Positions 15,815 to 25,049 are shown, numbered from the stretch's first letter. The stretch is DNA of 54,393 nt from Actinomadura sp. HBU206391 (GCF_014323665.1 NZ_JABVEB010000027.1:1-54393), one strand, 5' to 3'. Translations and numbers: made by a program. The notes: a model not told the origin generated them from the letters alone.

Positions 15815-17104
15815 ATGACGGCAGTGCAGCAGCCGTCCGCCAAGGAGCGGGCGGATCTGGCGCACGGGCCACGGCGGAGGCCGCTGATGCCGCATCCGCT
15901 CCGGCTGGCCATCTACGTGGTGCTGATCGTCTACCTTCATGTGCTCCTGACCGTGCGGGAGCTGGCCCAGACCCCCTTGCGGCTGAGCGAGCTGGCCGGC
16001 TTCGCCGCGTTGCTGGGCTGCGGGGCCGTGTGCATCGAGGCGTCCAGACGGCTGGGCATGCCCGCCGGTGTGGCACGCGACCTGCTGTCGGCCTGGTGGC
16101 TGCCGGTCGCGCTGCTGCTGCCGCCCGTGTACGCGCTGCTGCTCCCGATCCCGCTCCAGGCGCTGCTGCAGTTCCGGGTGCGCCGCACGCTGCTGCACCG
16201 CCGGGTACTGGTCGCCTCGGCCTACGGGCTGGCGGGAGCCTCGGCGTCGTATGTGTTCCACTGGGTCGTGCCCGAACCGCTGCGGGGCTCCCCGACCTGG
16301 GTGAACGACGCGGGCCCGGGCGTCGCCACGGCCGTGGGCTGTGCGGCGCTGTTCACGGTCGTCAACACGGCGCTGGTGGCGGTCGCGGCGCGCAGTGCCG
16401 CCCCCGACAGCCGTTGGCGGGAGGTGCTGTGGAATCGGGAGAGCCTCATCCTCGACGTTGTGGAGCTGTGCGTCGGCGTGCTGGTGACCATCTCCGCCGC
16501 GATCTCGCTCGGCCTGCTGATGCTGGCCCTCCCGCCGGTCATGCTCCTGCAGCGCAGCCTGATGCACCAGCAGTTGCAGGCGGCCGCCCGTACCGACGCC
16601 AAGACCGGGCTGCTCAACGCCGCGGCCTGGCAGCGCGAGGCCGACACCGAGATCTCCCGGGCGCGCCGGTCCGACCAGCCGCTGGCACTACTGCTGATCG
16701 ACATCGACCTGTTCAAGCGGGTCAACGACACCCACGGTCATCTGGTCGGCGATCAGGTGCTGATCGGGGTCGCCACCACGCTGCGCAGCCAGCTGCGTGA
16801 CTACGACATCACCGGCCGCTTCGGCGGTGAAGAGTTCGTCGTGCTGCTGCCCGGCACCGACACGGTCGAGGCGTGCCGGGTCGCCGAGCGGCTGCGCAAC
16901 TGGGTCCGCCGGCTGTCCGTGCCGGCTGAGGACGGCACGGTCGGCGTCACGGTATCGGTGGGCGTGGCGCTGTTCCGCACCCATGGCGAGGACCTGATCG
17001 AACTGCTCACCGCCGCCGACCTCGCGCTCTACCGGGCCAAGGAATCAGGCCGCGACCGGGTCTGTCTCCCCGCCACCACGGCACCACGGCCCCCGGCGAT
17101 GTGA
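15815..17104 (+). CDS. Membrane-bound GGEEF diguanylate cyclase
   Basis: A 429-aa protein. Several hydrophobic segments lie between residue 28 (LAIYVVLIVYLHVLL) and about 250, so the N-terminal sensor half is in the membrane. A GGDEF domain follows (about 265-425) with active-site GRFGGEEF near 334-341. RDYD sits five residues before GGEEF, the spacing of the inhibitory c-di-GMP site, so an active, feedback-controlled enzyme is likely. GGGGGAAGG precedes ATG 15815; ATG 15803 is an alternative start. No EAL domain follows. The BldD box upstream suggests developmental control. Confidence 0.88.
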   Translation: MTAVQQPSAKERADLAHGPRRRPLMPHPLRLAIYVVLIVYLHVLLTVRELAQTPLRLSELAGFAALLGCGAVCIEASRRLGMPAGVARDLLSAWWLPVALLLPPVYALLLPIPLQALLQFRVRRTLLHRRVLVASAYGLAGASASYVFHWVVPEPLRGSPTWVNDAGPGVATAVGCAALFTVVNTALVAVAARSAAPDSRWREVLWNRESLILDVVELCVGVLVTISAAISLGLLMLALPPVMLLQRSLMHQQLQAAARTDAKTGLLNAAAWQREADTEISRARRSDQPLALLLIDIDLFKRVNDTHGHLVGDQVLIGVATTLRSQLRDYDITGRFGGEEFVVLLPGTDTVEACRVAERLRNWVRRLSVPAEDGTVGVTVSVGVALFRTHGEDLIELLTAADLALYRAKESGRDRVCLPATTAPRPPAM

Positions 17105-17155
17105 TCGTGGGGCCGGGCACCCGGAGTTAGGTCTCTAGCTGCCCTCAAGACCCCA

Positions 17156-17161
17156 TAGGCT
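17156..17161 (+). promoter_or_regulatory. -10 element of ettA (leaderless arrangement)
   Basis: TAGGCT sits 7 nt before the ATG at 17169, which would place transcription start on the start codon. No clear -35 is seen. Confidence 0.5.
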
Positions 17162-17168
17162 TGAGGAC

Positions 17169-18833
17169 ATGCCCGAGTACATCTATACGCTGCAGCGCGT
17201 GCGCAAAGCACACGGCGACAAGGTCGTCCTCGACGACGTCACCCTGAGTTTCCTGCCCGGGGCGAAGATCGGCGTGCTGGGCCCGAACGGCACGGGAAAG
17301 TCCACGCTGCTGCGCATGATGGCCGGACTGGAGCACCCGTCCAATGGGGACGCGCGGCTCATGCCCGGCTTCACGGTCGGCATGCTCCAGCAGGAGCCGC
17401 CGCTCAACGAGGACAAGACGGTGCTCGGCAACGTCCAGGAGGGCGTGGCCGAGACCAAGGCCATGCTCGACCGGTTCAACGAGATCGCCGAGCAGATGGC
17501 GACGGACTACTCCGACGAACTGCTCGAGGAGATGGGCAAGCTGCAGGAGCAGCTCGACCATCGCAACGCCTGGGATCTGGACAGCCAGCTCGAGCAGGCG
17601 ATGGACGCGTTGCGCTGCCCGCCGCCGGACGCCGAGGTCACCACGCTGTCGGGTGGTGAGCGCAGAAGGGTCGCGCTCTGCAAGCTGCTGCTGGAGGCGC
17701 CCGACCTGCTGCTGCTGGACGAGCCGACCAACCACCTCGACGCCGAGAGTGTTCAGTGGCTGGAGCAGTACCTGGAGAAGTACGAGGGCACCGTCCTGGC
17801 CGTCACCCACGACCGGTACTTCCTCGACCGGGTCGCCACCTGGATCCTGGAGCTCGACCGGGGCCGCTGCTTCCCCTACGAGGGGAACTACTCCACCTAT
17901 CTGGAGAAGAAGGCGGAGCGGCTCAAGGTCGAGGGGCAGAAGGACGCCAAGAAGAAGAAGCGCCTCGAGCAGGAGCTCGAGTGGGTGCGCTCCAACCCGA
18001 AGGCGCGACAGGCCAAGAGCAAGGCGCGGCTCGAGCGCTACGAGGAGATGGCGGCCGAGGCGGCGAAGTACCGGAAGATGGACTTCGAGGAGATCCAGAT
18101 TCCACCGGGCCCTCGTCTCGGCACCACCGTGATCGACGCCGTCGACCTCTCCAAGGGTTTCGCGGACCGGCTGCTCATGGAGCAGCTGTCCTTCCGGCTG
18201 CCGCCGAACGGCATCGTCGGGGTCATCGGCCCGAACGGTGTCGGCAAGACCACGCTCTTCCGCATGGTCGTCGGTGAGGAGACGCCCGACTCCGGCGCGC
18301 TCAAGGTCGGCGAGACCGTTCAGGTGTCGTACGTCGACCAGGGCCGGGGCGGCATCGACCCGAAGAAGAACGTCTGGGAGGTCGTCTCCGACGGGCTCGA
18401 CCACATCAAGGTCGGTCAGGTGGAGATGCCGTCGCGCGCCTACGTCGCGGCGTTCGGGTTCAAGGGCCCCGACCAGCAGAAGCCCGCGGGTGTGCTGTCC
18501 GGCGGCGAGCGCAACCGGCTCAACCTGGCGCTCACCCTCAAGCAGGGCGGCAACGTTCTGCTGCTCGACGAGCCGACCAACGACCTCGACGTCGAGACGC
18601 TGTCGAGCCTGGAGAACGCGCTGCTCGAGTTCCCGGGATGCGCAGTGATCACTTCCCACGACCGGTGGTTCCTCGACCGGATCGCCACGCACATCCTGGC
18701 GTGGGAAGAGGGTTCGAACTGGTTCTGGTTCGAGGGCAACTTCGCCGACTACGAGAAGAACAAGATCGAGCGGCTCGGGGCCGACGCGGCCCGGCCGCAC
18801 CGGGTCACCTATCGCAAGCTCACCCGGGATTGA
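17169..18833 (+). CDS. ettA: Energy-dependent translational throttle protein EttA (ABC-F)
   Basis: A 554-aa ABC-F ATPase with two ATP-binding cassettes and no membrane segments. First Walker A GPNGTGKSTLL near residue 37, signature LSGGERRRVALCKLL near 160, Walker B LLLLDEPTNHLD near 178. Second Walker A GPNGVGKTTLF near 355 and signature LSGGERNRLNLALTL near 445. The charged linker (KKKKRLEQELEWVRS) contacts the ribosomal E site. It gates the first elongation steps by ribosomal ATP/ADP state. Length and N-terminus (MPEYIYTLQRVRK) are typical. It stands alone and ends in a strong palindrome. Confidence 0.93.
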   Translation: MPEYIYTLQRVRKAHGDKVVLDDVTLSFLPGAKIGVLGPNGTGKSTLLRMMAGLEHPSNGDARLMPGFTVGMLQQEPPLNEDKTVLGNVQEGVAETKAMLDRFNEIAEQMATDYSDELLEEMGKLQEQLDHRNAWDLDSQLEQAMDALRCPPPDAEVTTLSGGERRRVALCKLLLEAPDLLLLDEPTNHLDAESVQWLEQYLEKYEGTVLAVTHDRYFLDRVATWILELDRGRCFPYEGNYSTYLEKKAERLKVEGQKDAKKKKRLEQELEWVRSNPKARQAKSKARLERYEEMAAEAAKYRKMDFEEIQIPPGPRLGTTVIDAVDLSKGFADRLLMEQLSFRLPPNGIVGVIGPNGVGKTTLFRMVVGEETPDSGALKVGETVQVSYVDQGRGGIDPKKNVWEVVSDGLDHIKVGQVEMPSRAYVAAFGFKGPDQQKPAGVLSGGERNRLNLALTLKQGGNVLLLDEPTNDLDVETLSSLENALLEFPGCAVITSHDRWFLDRIATHILAWEEGSNWFWFEGNFADYEKNKIERLGADAARPHRVTYRKLTRD

Positions 18834-18872
18834 GCGGGCTCGCACAGGCGCGAGCGGACAGGGCGTACGTCA

Positions 18873-18898
18873 GGGAGCCGCGGTCGACCGCGGCTCCC
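18873..18898 (+). terminator. Terminator of ettA (26-bp perfect palindrome)
   Basis: GGGAGCCGCGGTC is followed directly by its reverse complement, 40 bp after the ettA stop. The 26-bp palindrome folds into an 11-bp stem with a 4-nt loop and has no T-run, as usual in actinobacteria. Confidence 0.75.
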
Positions 18899-18969
18899 CG
18901 GCGGGTAGCATCGGCCCGACTTTGATGGGCCGCTGCCGGCCCCAGGAACATGGATCATCAGGCGAGGAC

Positions 18970-19410
18970 ATGGACGACATCGCGACCCTGCCCGTGGCCG
19001 GCCTGCGCCACGTACACGAGTTCCGTATCCGTTTCGGTGACATCGACTCGCAGGGGCACGTGAACAACGTCCGGTTCCTGACCTATCTCGAGGACGCGCG
19101 GCTGGAGATGTTCCACGCCGACCCCGTGCGCAACGGCGAGCCGCCCGTGCGCGGAATGGTCATCGCCCGTCATGAGATCGACTACCTGCGGCCGTTGATG
19201 TTCGACATCGAGCCGATCCGGGTGGAGACGTGGGTCACCGAGGCCGGAGCCGTGTCGTTCCGGCTGGCCCACGAGGTTCGCGATGACGAGCACGTCTATG
19301 CGAGGGCGACCTCGCGCGTCGTCGCCTACGACGTCGAGGCGGTCCGCCCGCGCCGGTTCACCGAGCAGGAGCGCGAGCGCATCACGCGGTATCTGCATCG
19401 GGCCCCATGA
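18970..19410 (+). CDS. Hot-dog fold acyl-CoA thioesterase
   Basis: A 146-aa protein of the 4HBT/FatA-like thioesterase group. RFGDIDSQGHVNNVRFLTY near residues 18-36 contains the Asp of the 4HBT active site and the GHVNN turn. It should hydrolyse acyl-CoA in the cytoplasm; the substrate is not shown. The ORF is open back to a TTG at 18922, but that extension is Gly/Arg-rich and unlike the family. A -10-like TAGCAT (18906-18911) supports a short 5' leader for the ATG at 18970. In actinobacteria it commonly lies next to ettA, as here. Confidence 0.82.
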   Translation: MDDIATLPVAGLRHVHEFRIRFGDIDSQGHVNNVRFLTYLEDARLEMFHADPVRNGEPPVRGMVIARHEIDYLRPLMFDIEPIRVETWVTEAGAVSFRLAHEVRDDEHVYARATSRVVAYDVEAVRPRRFTEQERERITRYLHRAP

Positions 19411-19571
19411 GAGGCCGGGCCCCTCTCGAGGGCGGTGCACCGGACGGCCTGTCGTGGTATCGGACGAGTAACACAGATGCATAACGAACTTCACCCCGAT
19501 GTACACTTCCCGGCCCTTCACCTCTAACGTCACGCCCGGAACGGGTTGATTACGACATAAAAGGGGTGGGG

Positions 19572-20981
19572 ATGCGGAAAATCTCTGCATTGCTGCTGTC
19601 GATGTTGCTTCTCATGGGGCTCGTCGGCAGCGCGACCTCGGCGCAGGCGTCGCCGAGTGCCACCGAGGGTGACATCCTCGCGAGGCTCAAGGCCATCCCG
19701 GGTTTGAAGGTGATCGCGGAACGGCCGACCAATCCGGGGTTCCGCTACTTCCTGCTGAGCTACCGGCAGCCGGTGGACCACCGGCACCCGGAGCGGGGAA
19801 GCTTCGACCAGCGGTTCACGCTGCTGCACAAGGCCGTCGACCGGCCGATGGTGCTCTATACCTCCGGCTACAACCTGAACGACCTGCCGACGTTCCGGTC
19901 CGAGCCCGCGCAGCTCATCGACGGCAACCAGATCGCGGTGGAGCAGCGCTTCTTCACGCCGTCGCGGCCTGAGCCCGCCGACTGGCGCAAGCTGAACATC
20001 TGGCAGGCCGCCACCGACCACCACCGCCTCGTCAAGGCGCTCAAGAAGATCTACAGCAAGAAGTGGATCTCAACAGGCGCCAGCAAGGGCGGGATGACCT
20101 CGGTCTACCACAGCCGCTTCTATCCCCAGGATGTGGACGGCGTCGTCGCCTACGTGGCTCCGAACGACGTCGACAACAAGGAGGACAGCGCCTACGACCG
20201 GTTCTTCAAGACGGTCGGCACCGACCCGCAATGCCGGCAGCGGCTGAAGGACCTGGCGGCCGAATCGCTCAGGCGCAGGCCGGCGATGCTGGCCAAGTTC
20301 GAGGCGGCGGCCGCCGAGCAGGCCCTCACCTTCAGCAACCTCAAGACGCCCGACCGCGCCTTCGAGGCCTCGGTGCTGGACCTCGAGTGGGGCTTCTGGC
20401 AGTACGCGCTGCAGTCGGAGTGCGCGAACGTCCCGGACCCGAAGACGGTCACGACCGACGATCTCTACACCTTCGTCGACCAGATCGCGGGCTTCTCGTT
20501 CTACTCCGACCAGGGCCTGGCCCCCTACATCCCGTACTACTACCAGGCCGGCACCCAGCTGGGCTGGCCGTACCCGAAGTTCGAGAACCTGCGCGGCCTG
20601 GCCAAGTACCCCGGTCTCTACCAGCCGCGGTCGTTCGTACCGGCAGAGCTGAAGATGAACTTCGACTCCTCGGTGATGCGTGACGTCGACCGCTGGGTGC
20701 GCAACGACGGCCGCCACCTGATGTTCCTCTACGGGGCGAACGACCCGTGGGGCGCCGAGCCGTTCCGTCTCGGCCGGGGCACCAAGGACTCCTACTGGTA
20801 CGAGGTCGCCGGCCTCAACCACAACGGACGCCTGATCGGCTTCCTGCCGCAGGACGAGCGGACCAAGGCCACCGCGGCGCTTCAGCGGTGGGCCGGCGTG
20901 TCCGGTCAGCAGCAGGCGAGGACGCTCACCAGCACGTTCGACACCTACGACGAGCTGCAGGCCAACCGCCCGCCGCTGTAA
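19572..20981 (+). CDS. Secreted tripeptidyl aminopeptidase (peptidase family S37)
   Basis: A 469-aa secreted serine peptidase. A Sec signal peptide covers residues 1 to about 27 (hydrophobic LLLSMLLLMGLVG, cleavage near AQA-SP). STGASKGGMTS near residue 170 holds the nucleophile Ser, and FLYGANDPWGAE and GLNHNGR carry likely Asp and His of the triad. PS-10/S37 enzymes remove tripeptides from proteins outside the cell. ATG 19572 has AAGGGG 5 nt upstream; GTG 19566 lies within that ribosome site. The AT-rich stretch upstream (TAACACAGATGCATAACG) probably holds the promoter. Confidence 0.87.
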   Translation: MRKISALLLSMLLLMGLVGSATSAQASPSATEGDILARLKAIPGLKVIAERPTNPGFRYFLLSYRQPVDHRHPERGSFDQRFTLLHKAVDRPMVLYTSGYNLNDLPTFRSEPAQLIDGNQIAVEQRFFTPSRPEPADWRKLNIWQAATDHHRLVKALKKIYSKKWISTGASKGGMTSVYHSRFYPQDVDGVVAYVAPNDVDNKEDSAYDRFFKTVGTDPQCRQRLKDLAAESLRRRPAMLAKFEAAAAEQALTFSNLKTPDRAFEASVLDLEWGFWQYALQSECANVPDPKTVTTDDLYTFVDQIAGFSFYSDQGLAPYIPYYYQAGTQLGWPYPKFENLRGLAKYPGLYQPRSFVPAELKMNFDSSVMRDVDRWVRNDGRHLMFLYGANDPWGAEPFRLGRGTKDSYWYEVAGLNHNGRLIGFLPQDERTKATAALQRWAGVSGQQQARTLTSTFDTYDELQANRPPL

Positions 20982-20997
20982 CCCCTCCAGAGTGTGA

Positions 20998-21034
20998 ACG
21001 GGCCCGTGCCCGCCCTGCGGCGGCACGGGCCCGT
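20998..21034. terminator. Bidirectional terminator
   Basis: ACGGGCCCGTGCC and its exact complement form a 13-bp stem with an 11-nt loop, between the stops of the convergent S37 peptidase and globin genes. Confidence 0.85.
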
Positions 21035-21051
21035 CACGTGCCGCGTGCCGG

Positions 21052-21435
21052 TCAGACCGGCTGATTGATCAGGCTGCGTGCGGCCATGACGAGGTAGTTC
21101 CACAGCCTCTGCTCGAGTTCGGGCGACAGCCCCAGCTCATCCAGGGAGTCGCGCATGTGGCGGAGCCAGGCGTCGTGCTCCTTCATGCCGATCGTGAACG
21201 GCACGTGCCGCATCCGCAGGCGCGGGTGGCCGCGCTGCTGGCTGTAGGTGTTCGGGCCGCCCCAGTACTGCGTGAGGAACATCCGGAGCCGTTCCTCGGC
21301 CGGACCGAGATCCTCTTCGGGATAGAGGGGGCGCAGCACCGGGTCGTCCGCCACGCCCTCGTAGAACCGGTGGACGAGGCGGCGAAAGGTCTCTTCGCCT
21401 CCGACCTCCGCGAAGAAATTCATGTCAGTAGCCAT
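21052..21435 (-). CDS. Group II truncated haemoglobin
   Basis: A 127-aa globin of the trHbO class. [43 protein letters not shown] and [11 protein letters not shown] are hallmarks, the second stretch carrying the proximal His. It binds haem and probably handles O2, peroxide or NO in the cytoplasm. ATG at 21435 fits; a TTG three codons upstream is possible. It follows the MscS gene by 11 nt on the same strand, so the two form an operon, a frequent pairing in actinobacteria. Confidence 0.9.
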   Translation of the reverse strand: MATDMNFFAEVGGEETFRRLVHRFYEGVADDPVLRPLYPEEDLGPAEERLRMFLTQYWGGPNTYSQQRGHPRLRMRHVPFTIGMKEHDAWLRHMRDSLDELGLSPELEQRLWNYLVMAARSLINQPV

Positions 21436-21446
21436 CAGCCTCAACC

Positions 21447-22469
21447 CTATGCGGGGAGTGAGGCCACGGCGATCCCGGCCTCGTCGAAGGTCTTCTTGAC
21501 CCGCTCGCGGAGCTGCCGGGCCACCTCGGCCTGCTTGCCCGGAGCGGTCTTGAGCACGACCCGGACGACCATGGCGTCACCGGTCAGGGCCTGTACGCCC
21601 CACACCGACGGCTCCTCCAAGATGATCTCGTCCCACGGTGGGTCGACGGCGAGTGTCTCGGCGGTCTCCTTGAGCAGTGTGCGCACCTTGTCGACGTCCT
21701 CGTCGGGGGAGACGGGGATGTCGAGCACGGTCCGGGCCCAGTTCTGGGACTCGTTGCCGATCCGGAGGATCTCGCCGTTGCGCATGTACCAGACCACGCC
21801 GTTGATGTCGCGCAGCCGCGTGACGCGCAGGCTGACCGCCTCTACCGTGCCCTTCGCCGGCCCCACGTCGACCACGTCGCCCACGCCGTACTGATCCTCC
21901 AGCAGCATGAAGATGCCCGACAGGAAGTCCTTGACGATGCTCTGCGCGCCGAAACCGACGGCGACACCGATCACGCTGGCGCTGGCCAGGATCGGGGCGA
22001 GATTGAGGCCGAGCGTCCCGAGAACGCTGATCAGCGCGGTGCCGAGGATCAGGATCGAGGCGATGCTGCGCAGCACCGAGTCCATGGTCCTGGCCCGCTG
22101 GCGGCGCCGTTCGCTGAGCAGCACCGGACTGCCGTCGAAGATCGTACGGGTACGTTCGCGCAGCCGTTCCGGCATGGTGCCCTCGGACATGCGGAGCGTG
22201 ACCCTGGTGATGAGCCGGTGCGCGAAGTGCCGCAGGATCATCGCGATCAGAAAGGTGATGGTGACCTGCACCAGCCCCGTGAGCGGCCGGTCGAGCCAGG
22301 TGCGGAAGAACCTGGTGAAGTCGGGGTTGTGCGACGCGGCCCAGCTGATCCGGCAGGCGATACTGGGCTCGCCGGGCCCGCAGTGGTCCTCCGGCCGTCC
22401 CTGTTCCCAGAAGGCCGGCAGAGTCACGTTGAGCAATGGCACGAGTGGGACCCTCCCCGGGCCGGTCAT
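21447..22469 (-). CDS. Small-conductance mechanosensitive channel (MscS family)
   Basis: A 340-aa membrane protein. Transmembrane segments lie near residues 66-84 and 130-152, and a pore-lining TM3 has the Gly/Ala-rich [21 protein letters not shown] near 164-184. The MscS beta-domain ([19 protein letters not shown]) and a C-terminal alpha/beta domain follow. It opens under membrane tension to release solutes. It is the first gene of a two-gene unit with the globin. The ATG at 22469 gives a slightly long N-terminus, so a downstream start is possible. Confidence 0.88.
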   Translation of the reverse strand: MTGPGRVPLVPLLNVTLPAFWEQGRPEDHCGPGEPSIACRISWAASHNPDFTRFFRTWLDRPLTGLVQVTITFLIAMILRHFAHRLITRVTLRMSEGTMPERLRERTRTIFDGSPVLLSERRRQRARTMDSVLRSIASILILGTALISVLGTLGLNLAPILASASVIGVAVGFGAQSIVKDFLSGIFMLLEDQYGVGDVVDVGPAKGTVEAVSLRVTRLRDINGVVWYMRNGEILRIGNESQNWARTVLDIPVSPDEDVDKVRTLLKETAETLAVDPPWDEIILEEPSVWGVQALTGDAMVVRVVLKTAPGKQAEVARQLRERVKKTFDEAGIAVASLPA

Positions 22470-22781
22470 CTGTGTTCGCTGTCACATCACCGCGGTCGGC
22501 GGCGGGTACGAGCCGATCGTAGGGGACGGCAGAGACCGGTTCATACGACACCACCGCGCGATGCGCACGGATCGCCGGCCCCCGGGGAGAGCCGGACCCG
22601 CCGGGCCGGCGCGCGCTGGTTCGCGCCGGCCCGGCGAGGTCCGGGGAAGGGCCGCCCACCGCATCGGTGTGGGTCTGCTGCGGGCGGCCGAGGATCCGCT
22701 CACGCGGGACGTGGCCGAGCGTGTCCCGTGGGATCCGGCCGCCGCGCCGTTCCAGCCGGGGACCCACGGGACACGCCCGGG
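22470..22781. other. Gap between mscS promoter region and the small XRE-partner gene
   Basis: No confident gene. It contains the mscS promoter side and a 15-bp stem hairpin (22599-22636). An open + frame ending GTHGTRPG near 22785 has no ribosome site or family match that I recognise. Confidence 0.5.
22599..22636 (-). terminator. Strong hairpin, probable terminator
   Basis: CGCCGGGCCGGCGCG and its exact complement form a 15-bp stem with an 8-nt loop, about 145 nt downstream of the minus-strand gene that ends at 22782. Confidence 0.65.
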
Positions 22782-23066
22782 CTAATGGCGGCGGATCTCG
22801 AGGACACGCGCCACCTTGACGGCGGCGCCTCCTGGATCGCCGACCTGGTGCAGGCGCTCACCCCATGACCACCAGTAGTAGTCATCGCGGGTATCCGGCG
22901 CTGGGGCGCAGGTCACGTTCTCTGAGAGGCTCGCCGCCTCTGGATTGACCACTCGCAGGAACGCGGGGCCGTCGATCCGGGTCTGGACCACCCGTGCCAC
23001 CAGCCCGTGTGTTCCGAGTTCGTGCACCAGCTCTTCCAGATAGCCGACGCGCCTGTCGGTTAACAC
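22782..23066 (-). CDS. Small protein paired with a divergent XRE regulator (function unknown)
   Basis: A 94-aa protein. YLEELVHELGTHGLVARVV at its start, PAFLRVVNPEA in the middle and YYWWSWGERLHQVGD near the end follow a pattern I know from small actinobacterial proteins encoded next to HTH regulators; no function is established. GTG 23066 is preferred because GAAGAGGG lies 7 nt ahead; the frame stays open to 23195 but without a ribosome site. It is divergent from the XRE/TPR regulator, with operator-like repeats between them, so the two are probably co-regulated. Confidence 0.65.
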   Translation of the reverse strand: MLTDRRVGYLEELVHELGTHGLVARVVQTRIDGPAFLRVVNPEAASLSENVTCAPAPDTRDDYYWWSWGERLHQVGDPGGAAVKVARVLEIRRH

Positions 23067-23077
23067 CTGAGCACCCT

Positions 23078-23107
23078 CTTCCGTAGTCCTGGCTTCCGTA
23101 GTCCTGG
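23078..23107. repeat. 15-bp perfect tandem repeat (x2)
   Basis: CTTCCGTAGTCCTGG occurs twice head to tail, just upstream of the ribosome site of the minus-strand small gene. Confidence 0.85.
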
Positions 23108-23227
23108 CGACTCTCCGAGCATCCTGTGTGATCAAGCGAATACGCATTGCTATGCGAAGCGAGAATTGCAAGTACCCGGAGGGTCGGTCAAGCACGGGTC
23201 ATCCCGCGAGGAGGAAAAGTCGACCCT

Positions 23228-23362
23228 GTGGTGGACGTATCTCAACCGCCGGGGGAGATATCTCAGCCCGGAAGCGGTCGGAGAACCTCCGGTGCAGCCT
23301 CATTTCTTGTGAATGGGTTGGCTTGCGGCCAGGTGAGAGTTACGATTCGTCACGAAGAGTAA
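23228..23362 (+). CDS. Possible 44-residue leader ORF (uncertain)
   Basis: An open frame from GTG 23228 to TAA 23362, starting VVDVSQPPGEIS, with no known family. A very strong ribosome site (GAGGAGG, 23208-23214) lies upstream but 13 nt away, further than usual. Its stop overlaps the inverted repeat in front of the XRE regulator. It may be a leader peptide or chance. Confidence 0.22.
   Translation: MVDVSQPPGEISQPGSGRRTSGAASFLVNGLACGQVRVTIRHEE
23238..23265. repeat. TATCTCA direct repeats, two helical turns apart
   Basis: TATCTCA at 23238-23244 and 23259-23265, start-to-start 21 bp; the second forms the palindrome GAGATATCTC (23255-23264). Possible operator. Confidence 0.4.
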
Positions 23363-23379
23363 TCGACCTGATTGATTAC
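23359..23379. promoter_or_regulatory. Inverted repeat upstream of the XRE regulator
   Basis: GTAATC-N9-GATTAC, a perfect 6-bp dyad 33 bp before the regulator start, in AT-rich sequence. The placement fits an autoregulatory operator. Confidence 0.45.
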
Positions 23380-23411
23380 CGGTCGCCCTGGTGGCGAGGA
23401 GGCCGGAACGG

Positions 23412-25049
23412 ATGTCGGAACCCCCACGGAAAGAAACGGACATAGCGCGCAGAATTCGAGCACATGGTCTGGCTCGAGGGCTGACGTCCGTGAAGATCGC
23501 CTCAGATATTCACGATCAATGTGGCCCCCTCTTCGGCACCAGTCCGGTGAAGGCGCACCGCCTCGCCTTAGGCGTGGCGCTGTCCGATGTGGTGGCCCAG
23601 GTGAGGGCGCTGTACGAACTCGAGGGCCGGCCCACCCCAAAGCTCGGCGAGACACTGCTGTCGGCTTATGAGAGCGGTTACAAGAGACCCGGCCCGGAGT
23701 ATCTGCACTATCTGTGTCTGGTGTTCCGGGTCGATCCCGAAAAGCTCGGTTACCCCGGCCGCTGTATCTGCGGGCAGGGGCATGCGGCACGTCCCGGTAC
23801 CACTCCATTAGGCCAAGTTCCGGGCGAAACAGACACACTCGTCGGCTCTGTCGTCGTCGCCATGCCTGACGACCGGCACTGGATCAATCAAGTTAGAGGT
23901 CTATATGGCCCTGACCGCGCACGGGAGCCTGCCTGCGCGGATGTTGGAGAGGAGGACATCGTGCTTCGCAGGACCCTTCTGCAATTGCTCGCGGGAGCGG
24001 GCGTGACCCTCGATGGTCAGTTTCTCGGCTCAATCGACAACCTTCGCCGCAAGATGGACGACACACTGGTCAACGCCACCGTGTCGCCCACGATGCTCGA
24101 CCAGTGGGAGGAGACCACCCTCGGGTACGGCCAGCAGTACCAGGCCACTCCGTCACTGCGCATGCTCTGTGACGTGCTGTTGGACTTCAGCGAAGTCCGC
24201 CGCATGTGCGATCACCGGCAGCCCATCGAGCTGCAGGAGCGGCTGTGCCGGCTGGCCGCCCAGCTCGCAGGGATGTCGGGGCTGATCATGATCAATCTGG
24301 GCGATCACCGGCTGGCGCGCTCGTTCTTCCGCACCGCGCGTACCGCCGCGGACGAGACCGGCGACCGGCCGTTGCGTGCCTGGGTGACCGTCCGCGAGGC
24401 GCTGGTCCCGATGTACTACGGCGACCCGCGAGAGGCGCTGCACCTCGCACGCAAGGCACAGGACCTGGCCGGTCGTACGCCCAGTGTGGCGGCGGCCATG
24501 GCGCCGGCCGTGGAGGCCCGCGCGCTCGGCCAACTCGCGCTGCGCGGCCGTTCGGACGCCGCGCCCGGCGCCAGGCGTGCGCTGGTCCGCAGCCGCGCCG
24601 TGTTCGACCAGCTGTCCAAGACCGATCTCAGCGATCTCGCCTTCGGCTTCACCGAGCGGCAGATGTCGTTCTACGAAGGCGACACCTTCACCAACCTCGG
24701 GGACCATCAGCGCGGCGACGAAGTGCTGAGCCACGCCCTGACGCTGTACTCCGCCACCGAGCGGGTGGACCGCACCCTGGTCCGGCTGAACCGGGCCGCG
24801 TGCAAGCTGCACGCCGGTGAGCCCGGCGCCGCGGCCGACACGGCCAAGGAAGCGATCTTGGAGCTGCCCGTCGAGCACCGGTCGGACATCCTCCTGCACC
24901 GCGCCCGGCAGCTCAACGCGGCGGTGGTCGCCAAGCACGGGGAGATCCCCGAGGCGAAGGACTTCCGCGAGGCCCTGTCGGGTCCATCGGTGCAGAGCCC
25001 GACGGTGGCGCCACCGGTCCCTCAGCCGTCGACTCCCGAGTCGATCTGA
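23412..25049 (+). CDS. XRE-type transcriptional regulator with TPR-like C-terminal domain
   Basis: A 545-aa protein. The N-terminal ~110 residues form an HTH-like region (VVAQVRALYELEGRP, LLSAYESGYKRPGPEYLHYLC, VFRVDPEKLGY) that fits XRE DNA binding, followed by a short CICGQGH cysteine stretch. Residues about 190-500 are helical repeats rich in paired Ala/Leu (HLARKAQDLAGRTPSVAAAM, VLSHALTLYSATERVDRTL), typical of TPR sensor domains. GAGGAGG precedes ATG 23412 by 9 nt. It is divergent from a small partner gene and probably controls both. The ligand or protein signal sensed by the TPR part is unknown. Confidence 0.72.
   Translation: MSEPPRKETDIARRIRAHGLARGLTSVKIASDIHDQCGPLFGTSPVKAHRLALGVALSDVVAQVRALYELEGRPTPKLGETLLSAYESGYKRPGPEYLHYLCLVFRVDPEKLGYPGRCICGQGHAARPGTTPLGQVPGETDTLVGSVVVAMPDDRHWINQVRGLYGPDRAREPACADVGEEDIVLRRTLLQLLAGAGVTLDGQFLGSIDNLRRKMDDTLVNATVSPTMLDQWEETTLGYGQQYQATPSLRMLCDVLLDFSEVRRMCDHRQPIELQERLCRLAAQLAGMSGLIMINLGDHRLARSFFRTARTAADETGDRPLRAWVTVREALVPMYYGDPREALHLARKAQDLAGRTPSVAAAMAPAVEARALGQLALRGRSDAAPGARRALVRSRAVFDQLSKTDLSDLAFGFTERQMSFYEGDTFTNLGDHQRGDEVLSHALTLYSATERVDRTLVRLNRAACKLHAGEPGAAADTAKEAILELPVEHRSDILLHRARQLNAAVVAKHGEIPEAKDFREALSGPSVQSPTVAPPVPQPSTPESI

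Larger units (their letters stand above)
23067..23411. other. Divergent control region of the XRE regulator and its small partner
   Basis: It holds a 15-bp tandem repeat (23078-23107), a CGCAT-N4-ATGCG dyad near 23143, a strong GAGGAGG site at 23208-23214 with a weak short ORF behind it (23228-23362), TATCTCA repeats (23238-23265) and an inverted repeat GTAATC-N9-GATTAC (23359-23379). Confidence 0.6.

Noticed and set aside
19489..19522. CTTCACC repeats upstream of the S37 peptidase as a PHO box
   Set aside because: The copies are 27 bp apart instead of 11, and only two are present.
22640..22784. Short plus-strand coding stretch ending GTHGTRPG
   Set aside because: No start signal, no recognisable family and GC-rich low-complexity content upstream; could be a decayed gene but cannot be supported.
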